This document shows, piece after piece, positions 45,408-55,435 of a stretch of DNA of 64,000 bases. The stretch spans positions 248,001-312,000 of the forward strand of contig ML978158.1 in assembly GCA_010015745.1 (NCBI GenBank). Direction: 5' to 3'. Position 1 is the stretch's first letter; every line of letters starts with the position of its first letter. This stretch comes from Setomelanomma holmii. Its lineage: Eukaryota > Ascomycota > Dothideomycetes > Pleosporales > Phaeosphaeriaceae. The translations under genes and the position numbers were made by a program. The notes below the pieces were generated by a model. The model was not told the DNA's origin. It made no database searches and saw nothing but the letters and a program-made list of their open reading frames with translations.

Positions 45408-46704
45408 TCAAAATGATGCCTTCATTTTGTCCATAAGCCTGTTATACTTTCTACGTATCATGTCGTTCACTTTACGAAGTCGGCTCCTATGGACGTGAGT
45501 CTCGTCAATAATCCACGCAGTATTGTCAGGTTGATGGTCTGGTTGGTCCCAGTTCCCTTGGACTGAAGTGTCTGCTCCTTCCGACGAAACCTGCGGGTTC
45601 TGGCGCCGGTACCCCTCGTTGACGGCATTGGCGCGTTCCTCTTTCTTCTTTTCACATCGCGCGATCTTGTGGATGAGTGCTGAAATCCACGACTCCAAGA
45701 CATTGACAAGCTTCTGCAAATTCTTCTGCTTCTTATCTAGGCGGAGGATTTGCGCATCTTTCTCCTCGCGCAGAGCTTGTACTTGGACCTGCGCTGGGCC
45801 TGTTGCAGCCTGGACATCTCCATCTGGTGGTGCGTCAGGACTGCCTTTACATGGTATGCTTAGCAATTGCCACTGAAGGATGATTATGATGTCCTGGAGT
45901 TCTCGTTGCAGAGCTGGATACCAGGAGTGGATGTTGTCCCAGAACTCGCCGGACAAGAAGCTGTTCCGGCGAAAATCGTCCATACGGTAGTGCCATTCAA
46001 ATACGGGAGGGACACCAGCGGAATGCGCGCAAGCATTGCGTTGCTTGCGGTATGGACTATGCGGACACTCATGCTCGACGTCGCACATCCATTGCCATAT
46101 CGCAGGGAATCGAGTGCGAAATCGTACCCGCGAAGGCCCTTGAAAAACCGGAGCGATGCACTTGATCAAGGTTTTCCCAGATTGTGGTATAATCATCGGT
46201 CGACAGATGGTAGACCCTTTGGGCATCTACGTCAATCTCCCGAGATAGGCGGATGAAGGCCTCTCGGTCAATGCTCTGCGCCTCGAAGTCACGAAACGTT
46301 CGTTCTATCAACGCGCTTATCACACGGACTCAATGCAGAAGGTGCTTGGCTTCCTCGCGTCCTAAGAGGCTGAAGTCGATGAAGGCTCCGTTGAGCTTAT
46401 GATTTATGCTCGAAACGCTGGAAGTCGGCGTTGACTCGCTTTCAGGAGGGCTACGGCCAGGATCGCTTCCGGAAGACATGTCGCATGTGGGACGATCATA
46501 CCCATCACGAAGCGTAGTATAAGTGGCAAAGTTATGATCAGGGGCTACTCCAGGCCCGTCCATCTCGAGTGCATAGCACATGTCGGCGATGTAGCGTCTG
46601 CCCGATACTCGATGATGGATCTGCTGAGGAGGTTGAAGTAGAGGTTGACGCTGATGACGAATGCGTTTGGGGTTGAGGTTGTATTGACTACACTTGGTAC
46701 TCAT
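45408..46704 (-). pseudogene. Unrecognised coiled-coil protein gene, frame broken
   Basis: From 46704 (MSTKCSQYNLNPKRIRHQ) the frame runs 124 codons to TGA at 46330-46332. It continues in the same frame as VRVISALIERTFRDFEAQSIDREAFIRLSREIDVDAQRV, which looks like real coding sequence. Another frame (46226-45408) then carries a basic/aromatic stretch with Cys/His (CDVEHECPHSPYRKQRNAC), a long Gln/Leu/Lys coiled coil (LREEKDAQILRLDKKQKNLQ) and a basic C-terminus (DMIRRKYNRLMDKMK). No intron joins the two frames cleanly, so a frameshift around 46150-46200 is likely. TGA from CGA would again be a C-to-T change. No family is recognised; the position between HET remnants suggests accessory DNA. Confidence 0.5.
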
Positions 46705-47206
46705 CGCCAGTATATATCAATGAGGGATGTTAGGGGTTGTCACGACGCATAGTGAAATGCCAGGCAAAGGCCAGGATGTCACTCGCGCTGGACTTACACC
46801 TTTCTCGAGTGAACGGAAGCATGTCTCTGCTTCACAATGTCAGTCGCAATCTTGTGCATACAACGGGGGAATGGCTAACCTAGCTATATATATTGTGGAT
46901 CATGGGCAGGATCACGGGATTTGCTGGCGTAGAGTAGCATTGTGCGTCCGTTCCGTCACCACGAGCAGTTCTGTTCCATTCCAGATCGATCCAAGCCGCG
47001 TAGATACCAGACTCAAGGCGAGATTGGCAGGTGCGGCGCCCAGCGTGAGACGAAGAGAACTTGATCTTATGACTGACCTTATTATCGATATGATAGACGT
47101 TTGTCGCCGTATATTCCGCGGATTTGCTGTTGTGTTTGGCGAGCTAAAGAAGAAGGCGCGGCCTCGTTGGTTCGCGCAAACCTTTTGAGCAAGCTGAGTC
47201 TGAAGC
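46705..47206. other. Spacer, no convincing gene
   Basis: A 153-codon plus-strand ORF (46727-47188) is present but shows no domain and lies between decayed genes. I do not call it. Confidence 0.4.
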
Positions 47207-49380
47207 TCATTGCACGGCGATTGTTTTCCTCAATGGTCCCGCTCTCTTCCAGGTGTCCCGATGCATCTGGCCGATTACGACGCGATGATACCTGGCGCCC
47301 CACCAGTGCACAAGCATAACATTGTATGTGCACCATTCGACATCTTCAAATTCATTGTGAAACAAGTCTTCCTCTTGAGTGTTGCCATCGTTAGAGTGTG
47401 CGATAACTGGCCCGTAGCAGTACATAGCGTTCGTTCTACTCCAACAGAACAGTCTCAGAAGTTCGAGTGGAGCGGAGGCTGAATTAGATGTCAAAGATTC
47501 GATGTCGCCGAAAAGTAGACCGCAGCGGCGTCTCTGATCATCAAACATGAAGTATGCATCCGGAGTGGTTTGTGCATTGTAATGCGGGTTCTCGAGTCTG
47601 TTCTCCGATCTCTGCAGCGTGAATTGACCGAGTCTGATGCTCTCGCAGTCAAGCCACAAGGTGCTGGGCGTAGTCATGTCAAATGTAGCGATCGGTTTGA
47701 ACAGGTCGCCAATGGAAAGATGCAATGGTCGAACCATGTCTTTGTACCAGACTCTTCCAATCCAGCCAGCCCAACTCCAACGGATGAGATGGGTCCGTGA
47801 CTCTGCGTTCAATGTGTTCCACGGGCGTCCAGAGTAGCGCGAGGTCTACCAAAGTTGTAGGCAGACCTTCAACAAACTTCCAATCAAACATCTTGCCCAG
47901 CTCTGTTTGTACACCAGTGAATGCGTTGACGATATCGGAAGGAAAGCCCATGCGTTTGGCTGTGTACTCTGGAACCACTTCTTCATACCATCGGAACTCA
48001 TCCCACTTGCTGTACGACTTGCTGCGCGCCTTATTGTTTGCACTCCAAGACCGTGCTTTACCTAGCGTAAAGACTGCAGAGGTAGAGTAGTCATCCTCAT
48101 ATCTTTCCTCGCATAGTAAGTGCTGTTTGCATTGGAAATATACCTGTTCCTTGAGAAAGATGATATTGCGGTTGGCAAGTAGACGCTCTTAATACGTCCA
48201 TGCGCGTGTGTTGTACACGTACTCCTCTGTGCCATATGTGTATTCATTCATAGCACGCTCAAGGGGCGTACGTTCGGCAATACGTAGGCCAGGTGCAATA
48301 TACACTGTGTTTTCGTTGCGCAGAGTCGGATGAACTCCAGGAAGTCCTGTATCGGCGGAAGAGCCGCTCATCGCAATTATTGTTGCAACTGCCGAGCTGT
48401 AAATGGCAGCCATCTGGTCAATAGCTGTAGCCTTGTTCGTGAGATCGTCTTGAACAATGCAGTTGAGTAATTTAGCTAAGCCTGAAGACATACGTGCAGA
48501 ATCGTTGGTGGCACTTACTACAGTGTCAACCCAAAGATACCGTCCGCCAAGATCTTTGACAAACGCCATCGCGTCCTTAATGGTCTGTGTGATCGGTTGC
48601 GATGACCTGCTTCCCGGTACGAGCAAGCCTTCGTAATTGGCTTGCAAGGTAAGAAATTGTTTTGACTGGCCCCAAACATAGCTCAACGCAAAGTAAACGA
48701 TCCTGAATGGAGCCTTGTACCAAAAGATTGTCGACGACGTCCACAAGAATCAAACTACCAAAGGCGATGTTTGCGGTATTCCTGTGGCTGTTGCAGAGTT
48801 CGCCATGTTGATTCTCGCACTGGTCGAGCCAGTTCTTTATCCTTCTCATGTCTACCCATCGATGTGTGACTGATCTCACAAATGAACAAGACTCGACCTC
48901 AAAATCTTCCAGCTCTTTCGCATCTGCGTCATCGAGATCCACGCCATCATCGTGTACGAAGATGCCTTGCTCCATGCCAATCATGACCCAACCAAGCTCA
49001 GCTTTCTGTGATGCATCATGATGCTGGCCGCGCCGTTTGGCTAGCTCTTTCGCTCTCAAGATATGTCTGCAGAAACAACAGTACAGCTTTGGTTTGTCGA
49101 GGTGCTCGCACTCTGGATAGCCGTCGTTCGGCCATGCTTTGGTGCCGATGCGATCAAAGTCATCATCGAAGACGGCCTTCTTGCAAGGGATGCAAAGCTC
49201 ATTGCCGTCAATGCCGCCGTTCAACTGCCGGACTGCTTCTCTATGCTGCGTTAGGTTTCTGCGGGCAGCCATGAGGCGGTGGTAATGGAAGGCAGGATGC
49301 GAGTTCGCGATGGAAGTCACGTCAAGGTGGGGCAGTACGGTGGACTGTTTGGCAGTGGTAGGAGCGTCGCAGTCCTGCAC
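47207..49380 (-). pseudogene. Large HET-domain gene with one nonsense and two frameshifts
   Basis: The N-terminal 200 residues include C-x-x-C pairs (LCIPCKKAVFDDDF, LYCCFC) and the pre-HET block RIKNWLDQCENQHGELC, followed by ILVDVVDNLLVQ. At about 48738 one extra base shifts the frame to APFRIVYFALSYVWGQ. The HET core follows: DLGGRYLWVDT, CIVQDD, TAIDQMAAIYSSAVATIIAMS, and YNTRAWTY. Here TAA at 48189-48191 stands where the family has Gln (RAWTFQE); the frame then resumes as ERLLANRNIIFLKEQVYFQC. Near 47810 a second frameshift precedes RWSWAGWIGRVWYKDM and the C-terminal YNVMLVHWWGARYHRVVIGQM. An intron near 48470-48525 is possible. The parts are complete and in order, so inactivation looks recent. 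Confidence 0.8.
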
Positions 49381-49827
49381 AATCGCACACTATGATCACA
49401 GGAGGCATGTCATCCCGAATATAAAGAGGGAGTTTGACGAGGCGAGTTGGATCATGTGCAAATTTTGGGACAAAACAAATGTTGAAGATTTTAGCATTCA
49501 TGTAGCTAACGGGGAATCAAAACTTCCAGCACCCAGAGTGTTTTTCTTTGAAGTGTATCAGATCGACGCGCATGGTAGTTCGTGTGTCATATACACTCAG
49601 TGATTCATCGAATCTCATCATAGTGAGTATCGAGAATCAACGCAAATACTCTGGCATATAGTCATTATCTGGGTCCTCAATCTGATGTCCCTCATCATGT
49701 GTCTGTCTATGGTTTGACAATGAACTCAGCGAGCGCCCGATACCCTTTCAAGTAGCCCATTCACTTCGCGGAACTAGCTTCAGGGCTTCGCCGTCCGCAT
49801 CTCACAGCCACCCGCAACAGCCCAGGC
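49381..49827. other. Spacer, no gene seen
   Basis: Between the start of the HET remnant and the end of the acidic F-box-like gene. No motif or RNA gene is seen. Confidence 0.45.
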
Positions 49828-51219
49828 CTAAAAGAGACGATCTAGGCCAGCGTCAACGATGGCCTGGAATTCGAGACGACGCTTGCCAGCAGTTGAACGC
49901 TTGTGCGGCTTCGCATCAGCAGCGATGTAATGCTCCTCGACCTTGACATTGGCGTTGAGACTCAGGAAGGGCACTAGGATATCCTGCATGAAGATCGCAG
50001 CGTCTTCATCCTGAGCAGAGTCATGCCAATGAATCGTGACTTCTCGTAGATCCGGAGCCTGTGAGAGGATCTGGCGGACAAACTCGGCGCGCTGACGCAA
50101 AAGAGCGGGAAAGATTGCCTCAGCACAACCTGTGGTATCTGCACGCAGCCATGTGGTGTCCCAGACGAAAGTGGACTCGACCTTGCGGACATTCTCCATG
50201 GGAGAGAAGGCGGCGTCGGTGATTTGACTGAACGCCTCTTCGAAGAAGCTGGTATGTGCGAAGCTGCCGGTAGCGTTGATCTGCAAAATGGCCACGTCGT
50301 AAAACCAGTTCTTCGCTTCGTCGTTCAGCTGTTTGGAGGCGAGGAGTAGCTCGACCGGTGGTGGGCAATGCGTGATGCGCATGAAGTTGGGAATGTATCG
50401 CCACTTTCGAGCAGCTTGGATGACGGGAGCTGGTGCTGGAGGTGGCGGTGGAGCTGCAGCAGTCGCCGCGTTGGCGCCATCGTCGTTGGCAGCCTCTTCA
50501 TCGTCCTCCTCACCCTCCTCGCCGTCCTCGCCATCATCCTCTGCCACAGCCTCGTCACCGTCTTCATCAACCACATTCTTGTCATTGTCCGCAGATGCCT
50601 CGTCCTGAATAACTTCGCTGGTGCCTGTTTCGCCGTCATGATCTTGTGTGTCTGCGTCGGTTGTCGAATCGCCAGTTGTCGCAGCAACCTGACCTGGAGC
50701 CTGAGTGGCAGTTTGCGCATAGGGTAGAGGTTGGGCTTGGACTAATGTGAGAGGTTGTGTCGTGTTCTGCGCCTGAGGAGTATGGTTGGGGCTCATGCCT
50801 TCCTCGTCTTCCTCGTCAAGCTCAGCCTCCACCTCATCCTCTAGCGGCTCCTCTTCCTGGTCTTGATCCTGCTCAGCCTCGTCATCTTCCTCCTCGTCGT
50901 TGTCCTCATTGTCCTCACTGTCCAGATCGTCTACGTCTTCGGCCTCGCTGTCTTGGCCCTCGTCTTCCTCTGGCTCTGGAACGTCGCTGTCCTCTTCGTA
51001 CTCATTGTTGGTCACCACGCGCGGGGCAGGGCCATTGGGGTCAGCCGCGGTTTGATTCGCAATGAGTTCCTTGATCTCCTTCTTCTCGAACCACTTGCGA
51101 AGCAGCTTCTTCGGCTTGATGTCGCGCGCAGTTGTGTACTCAAAAATATGATGTCGCACCTCCAGCGGGAGTTCCATGAGGAGGGAGGTGGACGCGGACG
51201 CAGCCTTGTTGTCGGTCAT
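49828..51219 (-). CDS. F-box-like protein with a long acidic insert
   Basis: An intronless 463-residue protein. Residues 12-35 (LLMELPLEVRHHIFEY) look like the first helix of an F-box, which would bind Skp1 in an SCF ubiquitin ligase. Residues about 75-135 and 195-255 are almost purely Glu/Asp with Ala/Ser, separated by a Gln/Thr/Pro segment, and followed by PPPPPAPAP. From about 270 the sequence is globular again (RYIPNFMRITHCPPPVELLL, KQLNDEAKNWFYDVAIL), the pattern of Dothideomycete F-box/DUF proteins in which a Leu-rich region follows. The acidic block could bind basic proteins such as histones; that is inference. Antisense ORFs across the acidic repeats are shadows. Confidence 0.7.
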   Translation of the reverse strand: MTDNKAASASTSLLMELPLEVRHHIFEYTTARDIKPKKLLRKWFEKKEIKELIANQTAADPNGPAPRVVTNNEYEEDSDVPEPEEDEGQDSEAEDVDDLDSEDNEDNDEEEDDEAEQDQDQEEEPLEDEVEAELDEEDEEGMSPNHTPQAQNTTQPLTLVQAQPLPYAQTATQAPGQVAATTGDSTTDADTQDHDGETGTSEVIQDEASADNDKNVVDEDGDEAVAEDDGEDGEEGEEDDEEAANDDGANAATAAAPPPPPAPAPVIQAARKWRYIPNFMRITHCPPPVELLLASKQLNDEAKNWFYDVAILQINATGSFAHTSFFEEAFSQITDAAFSPMENVRKVESTFVWDTTWLRADTTGCAEAIFPALLRQRAEFVRQILSQAPDLREVTIHWHDSAQDEDAAIFMQDILVPFLSLNANVKVEEHYIAADAKPHKRSTAGKRRLEFQAIVDAGLDRLF

Positions 51220-51902
51220 GGTAGCCGTTTGAGTTGAGTTCGCTGTGGTGGAGGTAAGGTGAAGGTATACAGCAGGTGAGCAGGCTGTTTTTCTAGCCTT
51301 GGGCGGCTTCGGCGAGGTTGATGCTCAGGTGGAGGTCGGCTTGGTGGTCCTGCTGCCTGGAGAGTGCCTCGCGGGGCTGTACGCCGTGAACCCTACGCGC
51401 GATTGCGGGGTGGAGGAAAGGGCGAGGTGAGAGACCAGGCGCGCAAGTGAAGTAAATGCGCATTGCTTCCATGGAGACGAAAAGAGCGGTACCTGCGTGC
51501 GTTTGGTGAGTCTTGGGGTACCAACGTGGTGACCTTTGGTCGCACTCTCCCTCACCTTTCGCGTTACGCTAGCCTGGCTCGCTATTGGGACGCACTGTAC
51601 GCCTGACGTACCAAAGAGTATCTCTCAATGGTTTGGAATCGTCCATCTGGCCTCGCCTCATCTCGAAGAAGCTTCGGATAAATGTCCATCGTGATTGTCA
51701 CGTTGGACTGCGCATAGAACTTCTGAGCCTCGCCATCTTACCCCAGTGTCGATCAATTGTGGGGCCTGTGCTAGCACTCCCGAAGTCGCGTCCAACACCA
51801 AAACTCCCAAAGGAACATGATGTAGTCGTTCACGAATTGTCCCCGACGATATGACCGTGAGCTACCAGTTCCCTCTGTCAAGCCCGAGTACCATCGTCCG
51901 CC
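51220..51902. other. Divergent promoter region
   Basis: Between the starts of the F-box-like gene (minus) and the GST-N-like gene (plus). Only motif-free short ORFs are present. Confidence 0.45.
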
Positions 51903-52226
51903 ATGGAACCTCAATCGCCAACAAAAGTCACCCTCCACCGCGGCGCAGCCAACGCCGGCCGGTACGTCTGGTCTCTATTTGTGACCAAGCTCGAATCCCG
52001 TCTTTGCTTTCCTAACCTCTCTTACTCTTGCGGGTCTGGTAGCCCCTTTGCTGGCCCAAACGGCAAGATACCTTGGGTCGAGCTTTCCATTCCTGGGAAA
52101 CAACCTGAAGCGCAAGCCGACTCGGCACTAAGCAAGCAATATGTGCAATCGAACTGCCCTGCTGCGCTCGAACATGCCAGGCGGATCCATCATCGTTACT
52201 TCCCTGACTACGAGATCTGGAAGTAG
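51903..52226 (+). CDS. Short protein with a GST N-terminal (thioredoxin-fold)-like domain
   Basis: A 107-residue ORF starting CCGCCATGG. The segment VTLHRGAANAGRYVWSLFVT and then KLESRLCFPNLSYSCGSGSP plus GKIPWVEL matches, in order, the N-terminal domain of the metaxin/failed-axon-connections type of glutathione S-transferase-like proteins (usually YVWSPFVTKLE...GKIPYV). DSALSKQYV corresponds to the DS-x-LI motif that closes this domain. The helical C-terminal half, normally another 120 or more residues, is absent after the TAG at 52224. So this is either a truncated gene or a genuine mini-GST; no downstream exon could be joined. Confidence 0.6.
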   Translation: MEPQSPTKVTLHRGAANAGRYVWSLFVTKLESRLCFPNLSYSCGSGSPFAGPNGKIPWVELSIPGKQPEAQADSALSKQYVQSNCPAALEHARRIHHRYFPDYEIWK

Positions 52227-52605
52227 TCACCAGTCCTTGCAGTAATTCATGCCCGTTCCGCTCCACCATCTCGAATTTCAATCTGCCACAATTTCGCCGT
52301 CTCACAGAAGCCTAGATATCTTCAGAAGATTTCGCCTATTGTAGTGGCTACAGATAAAATCCCTGAGGTTATACACGGTGTTGCGAGAAGGTAATTTGGA
52401 GAGAGAGTCTGATGCTATGCGTAAGTCTCCGGACATAGGAGTGGCTTGCACCTGCTGTTGGGACTGAGAAGTTGCGCTGGTCGTTGGCGCTCTTCCCCCA
52501 AAGGTCTGCGAATCTAGGCAAGCTCGACGATAGCAAAGAAACAGCAGCACAGCTCTTCCCCTCCAGTACATCTGCTAGCGTCTGGCCGTCAATACTTAAT
52601 CTTTT

Positions 52606-52753
52606 TTTCTCAGACTTTGCTCCATTTCTTCTTCTCCATCATCATCGTTCCATTCCATCCAATTGTCCATCATCCATCATCCATCAAGCATCCATACCCA
52701 TTCACCCATCTCCATCAACACAGCTGCATAGCTTCGCAACACCGCCACTCACC
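52606..52753 (+). promoter_or_regulatory. CT-rich leader with CATC repeats
   Basis: Immediately upstream of the repetitive secreted protein gene is a pyrimidine-rich tract with several CCATCATCCATCATCCATC copies. CT-rich leaders are typical of highly expressed genes in filamentous fungi. The preceding 52227-52605 shows nothing else. Confidence 0.5.
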
Positions 52754-54617
52754 ATGAAGACCGGCGCCATCCTCACCGGCGTTGTCGCCATCGCCGCTGC
52801 GGCTCCTGCTGCCAACACCGCCAAGAGCTCCACTGCCATTGTCTCTGCTCGCCAGGACGGTGAATGGTACGTCATCTCCTGCCCCTTGTGACCATTGCTG
52901 ATTCTTCGCTCACCCAGGCACATCGGCTGCGAAGGTTCCGGAAAGGACCAAAAGTGCTCCTACTACAAGGACGGTGCCAAGGTCGACGTCCGCTCGGAGG
53001 ACTACCACGACCTGCCCACGTACACCTCGACGCACTCCGATTACAAACCTTCCACCACCCACCCGGCCTACAAGCCTTCGACAACTCACTCGGTCTATAA
53101 GCCTACCACCTCGATCAAGCCTGAGTACAAGTCGACCTCAAGTTCGAAGGTTTACGACCCACCCACGTACACATCGACCAAGCCCGAGTACAAGCCAACC
53201 ACCAAGGCCTACGACTCACCCAAGTACACATCATCGCATCCTGAGTACGCGTCAACTTCGACATCGTATGAGCCGCCCAAGTATACATCGACCCAGTCCG
53301 AGTACAAGCCAACCACCAAGGCCTACGACTCACCCAAGTACACATCATCGCATCCTGAGTACGCGTCAACTTCGACATCGTATGAGCCGCCCAAGTATAC
53401 ATCGACCCAGTCCGAGTACAAGTCGACTCCCAAGGCCTACGATCCTCCCAAGTACACATCGACCACTCCAGTGTACAAGCCAACCACGACATACCCGATC
53501 TACAAGCCTACTCACGATCCATACGATCCGCTTCCCACATACGGCCGCCGCGGCGAGTACGACCCTTACGTCCCTCCCGTTTACACTCCTCCGTCGCCTC
53601 CTGAGTACAAGCCTACGTCTACCACGACTGTCTACACCCCTCCCGCTCCTCCAGTCTACAAGCCGACTACTTCATCCGTCTACGCCCCTCCTGTGTACAC
53701 ATCCTCCGCTCCGGAGTACAAGCCTACACCTGCTCCTCATAGTGGCAAGCCTGAAGGAACGTACGGCGGAGAGAAGCCTCAGGGCGACAAGCCTGAGAAG
53801 CCTCAGGGCGACAAGCCTGAGAAGCCTCAGGGCGAGAAGCCTCAGGGCGACAAGCCTGAGAAGCCTCAGGGCGACAAGCCTGAGAAGCCCCAGGGTGGCA
53901 AGCCAGGCAAGCCTACCTCGCCACCTTTCTGCGACTTCGTCGAGTCCGAGTGCATCGACTGCAATGAGCACCCAGATGAGTGCGATGTAAGTTCATTCAC
54001 CCTTCACATGCAATGGACCTCACTGATGATCATAACAGACTTGCAACTTCTTGTTCAAGTGCGGCGAGAAGAAGCAGTGCAGCTACCACGGCTTCCGCGA
54101 GACGATGACTCTCTGCAAGGAGGTCGGCGAGGAGTGCCCATGGCCAGCTTGGTCTGAGGACGAGTACGACGCTCCCGAGGGCAAGCCCGAAAAGCCTCAC
54201 GGCGAGAAGCCCGAGGAACACCACGAGAAGAAGCCCGAGGAGCACCATGAGGAGAAGCCTCACGGCGAGAAGCCCGAGGAACACCACGAGGAGAAGCCCG
54301 AGGAGCACCAGGAGGAGAAGCCTCACGGCAAGAAGCCCGAGGAACACCACGAGGAGAAGCCTCACGGCGAGAAGCCCGAGGAACACCACGAGGAGAAGCC
54401 CGAGGAGCACCATGAGGAGAAGCCTCACGGCGGTAAGCCTGATCATCCCAAGGCTCCTGAGAACGAGTACGGTCCCAAGGGTGGCGAGAAGCCTCACGTC
54501 CCCAAGCCTGCCGAGTATCCTCCTCAGGGCCCCAAGAACAGCACCGAGTATCCTCATGGCCATGGTCCTGACAACCACCCTTACGGACCCGACGGCAAGA
54601 AGGTCAAGTCCACCTAG
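52754..54617 (+). CDS. Secreted repetitive cell-wall or extracellular protein
   Basis: Exons 52754-52866, 52918-53986 and 54039-54617 (introns 51 and 52 nt) give 586 residues. Residues 1-18 are a signal peptide (MKTGAILTGVVAIAAAAPA). A short Cys segment (WHIGCEGSGKDQKC) is followed by about 250 residues of Tyr/Thr/Ser/Pro/Lys repeats built on YKPTT and PPKYTST modules. Then come KPQGDKPE repeats, a Cys-rich block spanning the second splice (CDFVESECIDCNEHPDEC, then CNFLFKCGEKKQC and LCKEVGEECPW), and an extremely charged KPEEHHEEKPHGE tail. The Tyr-Pro-Thr modules resemble cross-linkable or O-mannosylated wall proteins. No GPI signal or membrane helix is seen. No named family is recognised. 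The repeats keep other frames open, so overlapping long ORFs here are shadows. Confidence 0.85.
53186..53413 (+). repeat. Two identical 114-bp tandem repeats (38 codons each)
   Basis: Copies 53186-53299 and 53300-53413 appear identical at all 114 positions. A third, diverged copy starts at 53414. Each encodes one EYKPTTKAYDSPKYTSSHPE module plus its continuation. The perfect identity points to a very recent duplication or active homogenisation. Confidence 0.9.
53774..53908 (+). repeat. 24-bp KPQGDKPE coding repeats
   Basis: AAGCCTCAGGGCGACAAGCC-type units repeat about five times with one shortened unit (KPQGEKPQGDKPE). They lie in frame inside exon 2 of the repetitive secreted protein. Confidence 0.85.
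54187..54440 (+). repeat. KPEEHHEEKPHGE coding repeats
   Basis: Repeated units of about 24-36 bp encode GEKPEEHHEEKPEEHHEEKP and KPHGEKPEEHHEE variants in exon 3 of the same gene. They are highly charged and His-rich. Length polymorphism between strains is likely. Confidence 0.85.
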
Positions 54618-55435
54618 ACGTGAGCGATCGTGGTGATGGACGATTGGTGTTCTGATGGAGTACTGGCGCTGTGGCTTGGCATCCTGTTTGTTGTTTCCGC
54701 GAACGCTGCCCTGTGTTGTCGACGATGGCGTTGGGTTTCATGATGGCATGATTTGTCGCGCATGCTTATGTTTGTCTCCTTTTCATTCTCATTGAGCGCA
54801 TGGATGATTGATGGTATGGTTTGATGCACATTGTTTCAATTCAGCTCGTTTTGTTCCTCAATCTGTTCCTCCATGATGCGATTGCTGCTAGTGCTTGTTG
54901 TTGACGACCGTCGTATTGAGACTGCTCGACAAGCTCCTTCTCTTTTGCGCGACATTCCTGCGTTCTTCGCGAGGTAGCACCTTCCTGTTGGCTGTACCTC
55001 AATCCTGGGCGACAAGATGCTCGACAATGACTGCACGCTGGCCATGAGGCTGCAGTGTGACCGGTTCACGCCACCAAGCATGCCGTCACCACCTAGAGAA
55101 GGAAGCACATAACGCAAGTACCTCGCGATATCTCCGTTTGCTCCGGAATAGTGCGATGTGAGCGATAACGTCGCCTTCTTGCTTGTCCGCCAAACATGCT
55201 TCTGATTTTTACATTTAGAGCCGCAATTTAGCAGTCAGAAAAAACTTGGAAAGTGGTTGGCGCTGTTTCCTAGGTAGGATATTGCCTGCGGAAGGAGTTG
55301 ATGAGTGCCGACAACTCTTGCTGACCACATGTCGGCATGGGGATGCGCATATGTTCACGCACAAGAAGGGCTTAATCAGCCGCGATGAGAGGCTCAAGAT
55401 TCACCACTCTCAGTCTTTCCCCCGGCGTCCTCATT
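54618..55435. other. Convergent intergenic region, no gene seen
   Basis: Between the 3' ends of the repetitive secreted protein gene (plus) and the F-box-like gene (minus). No motif-bearing ORF or RNA gene is present. Confidence 0.45.

Noticed and set aside
46727..47188. 153-codon plus-strand ORF
   Set aside because: No domain, leader or splice support, and it lies among decayed genes; kept out of the gene list.
50333..51237. Several antisense ORFs over the acidic F-box-like gene
   Set aside because: They mirror GAG/GAC runs of the acidic segment and carry no independent motif.
52974..53990. 338-codon ORF in a second frame over the repetitive secreted protein
   Set aside because: It is a by-product of the tandem repeats; it lacks a leader and cysteines, and the splice-consistent frame with signal peptide is the other one.
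54030..54578. 182-codon minus-strand hydrophobic Leu/Val ORF
   Set aside because: It is the antisense of the KPEEHHE repeats; the Leu-rich appearance comes from the complement of Lys/Glu codons.
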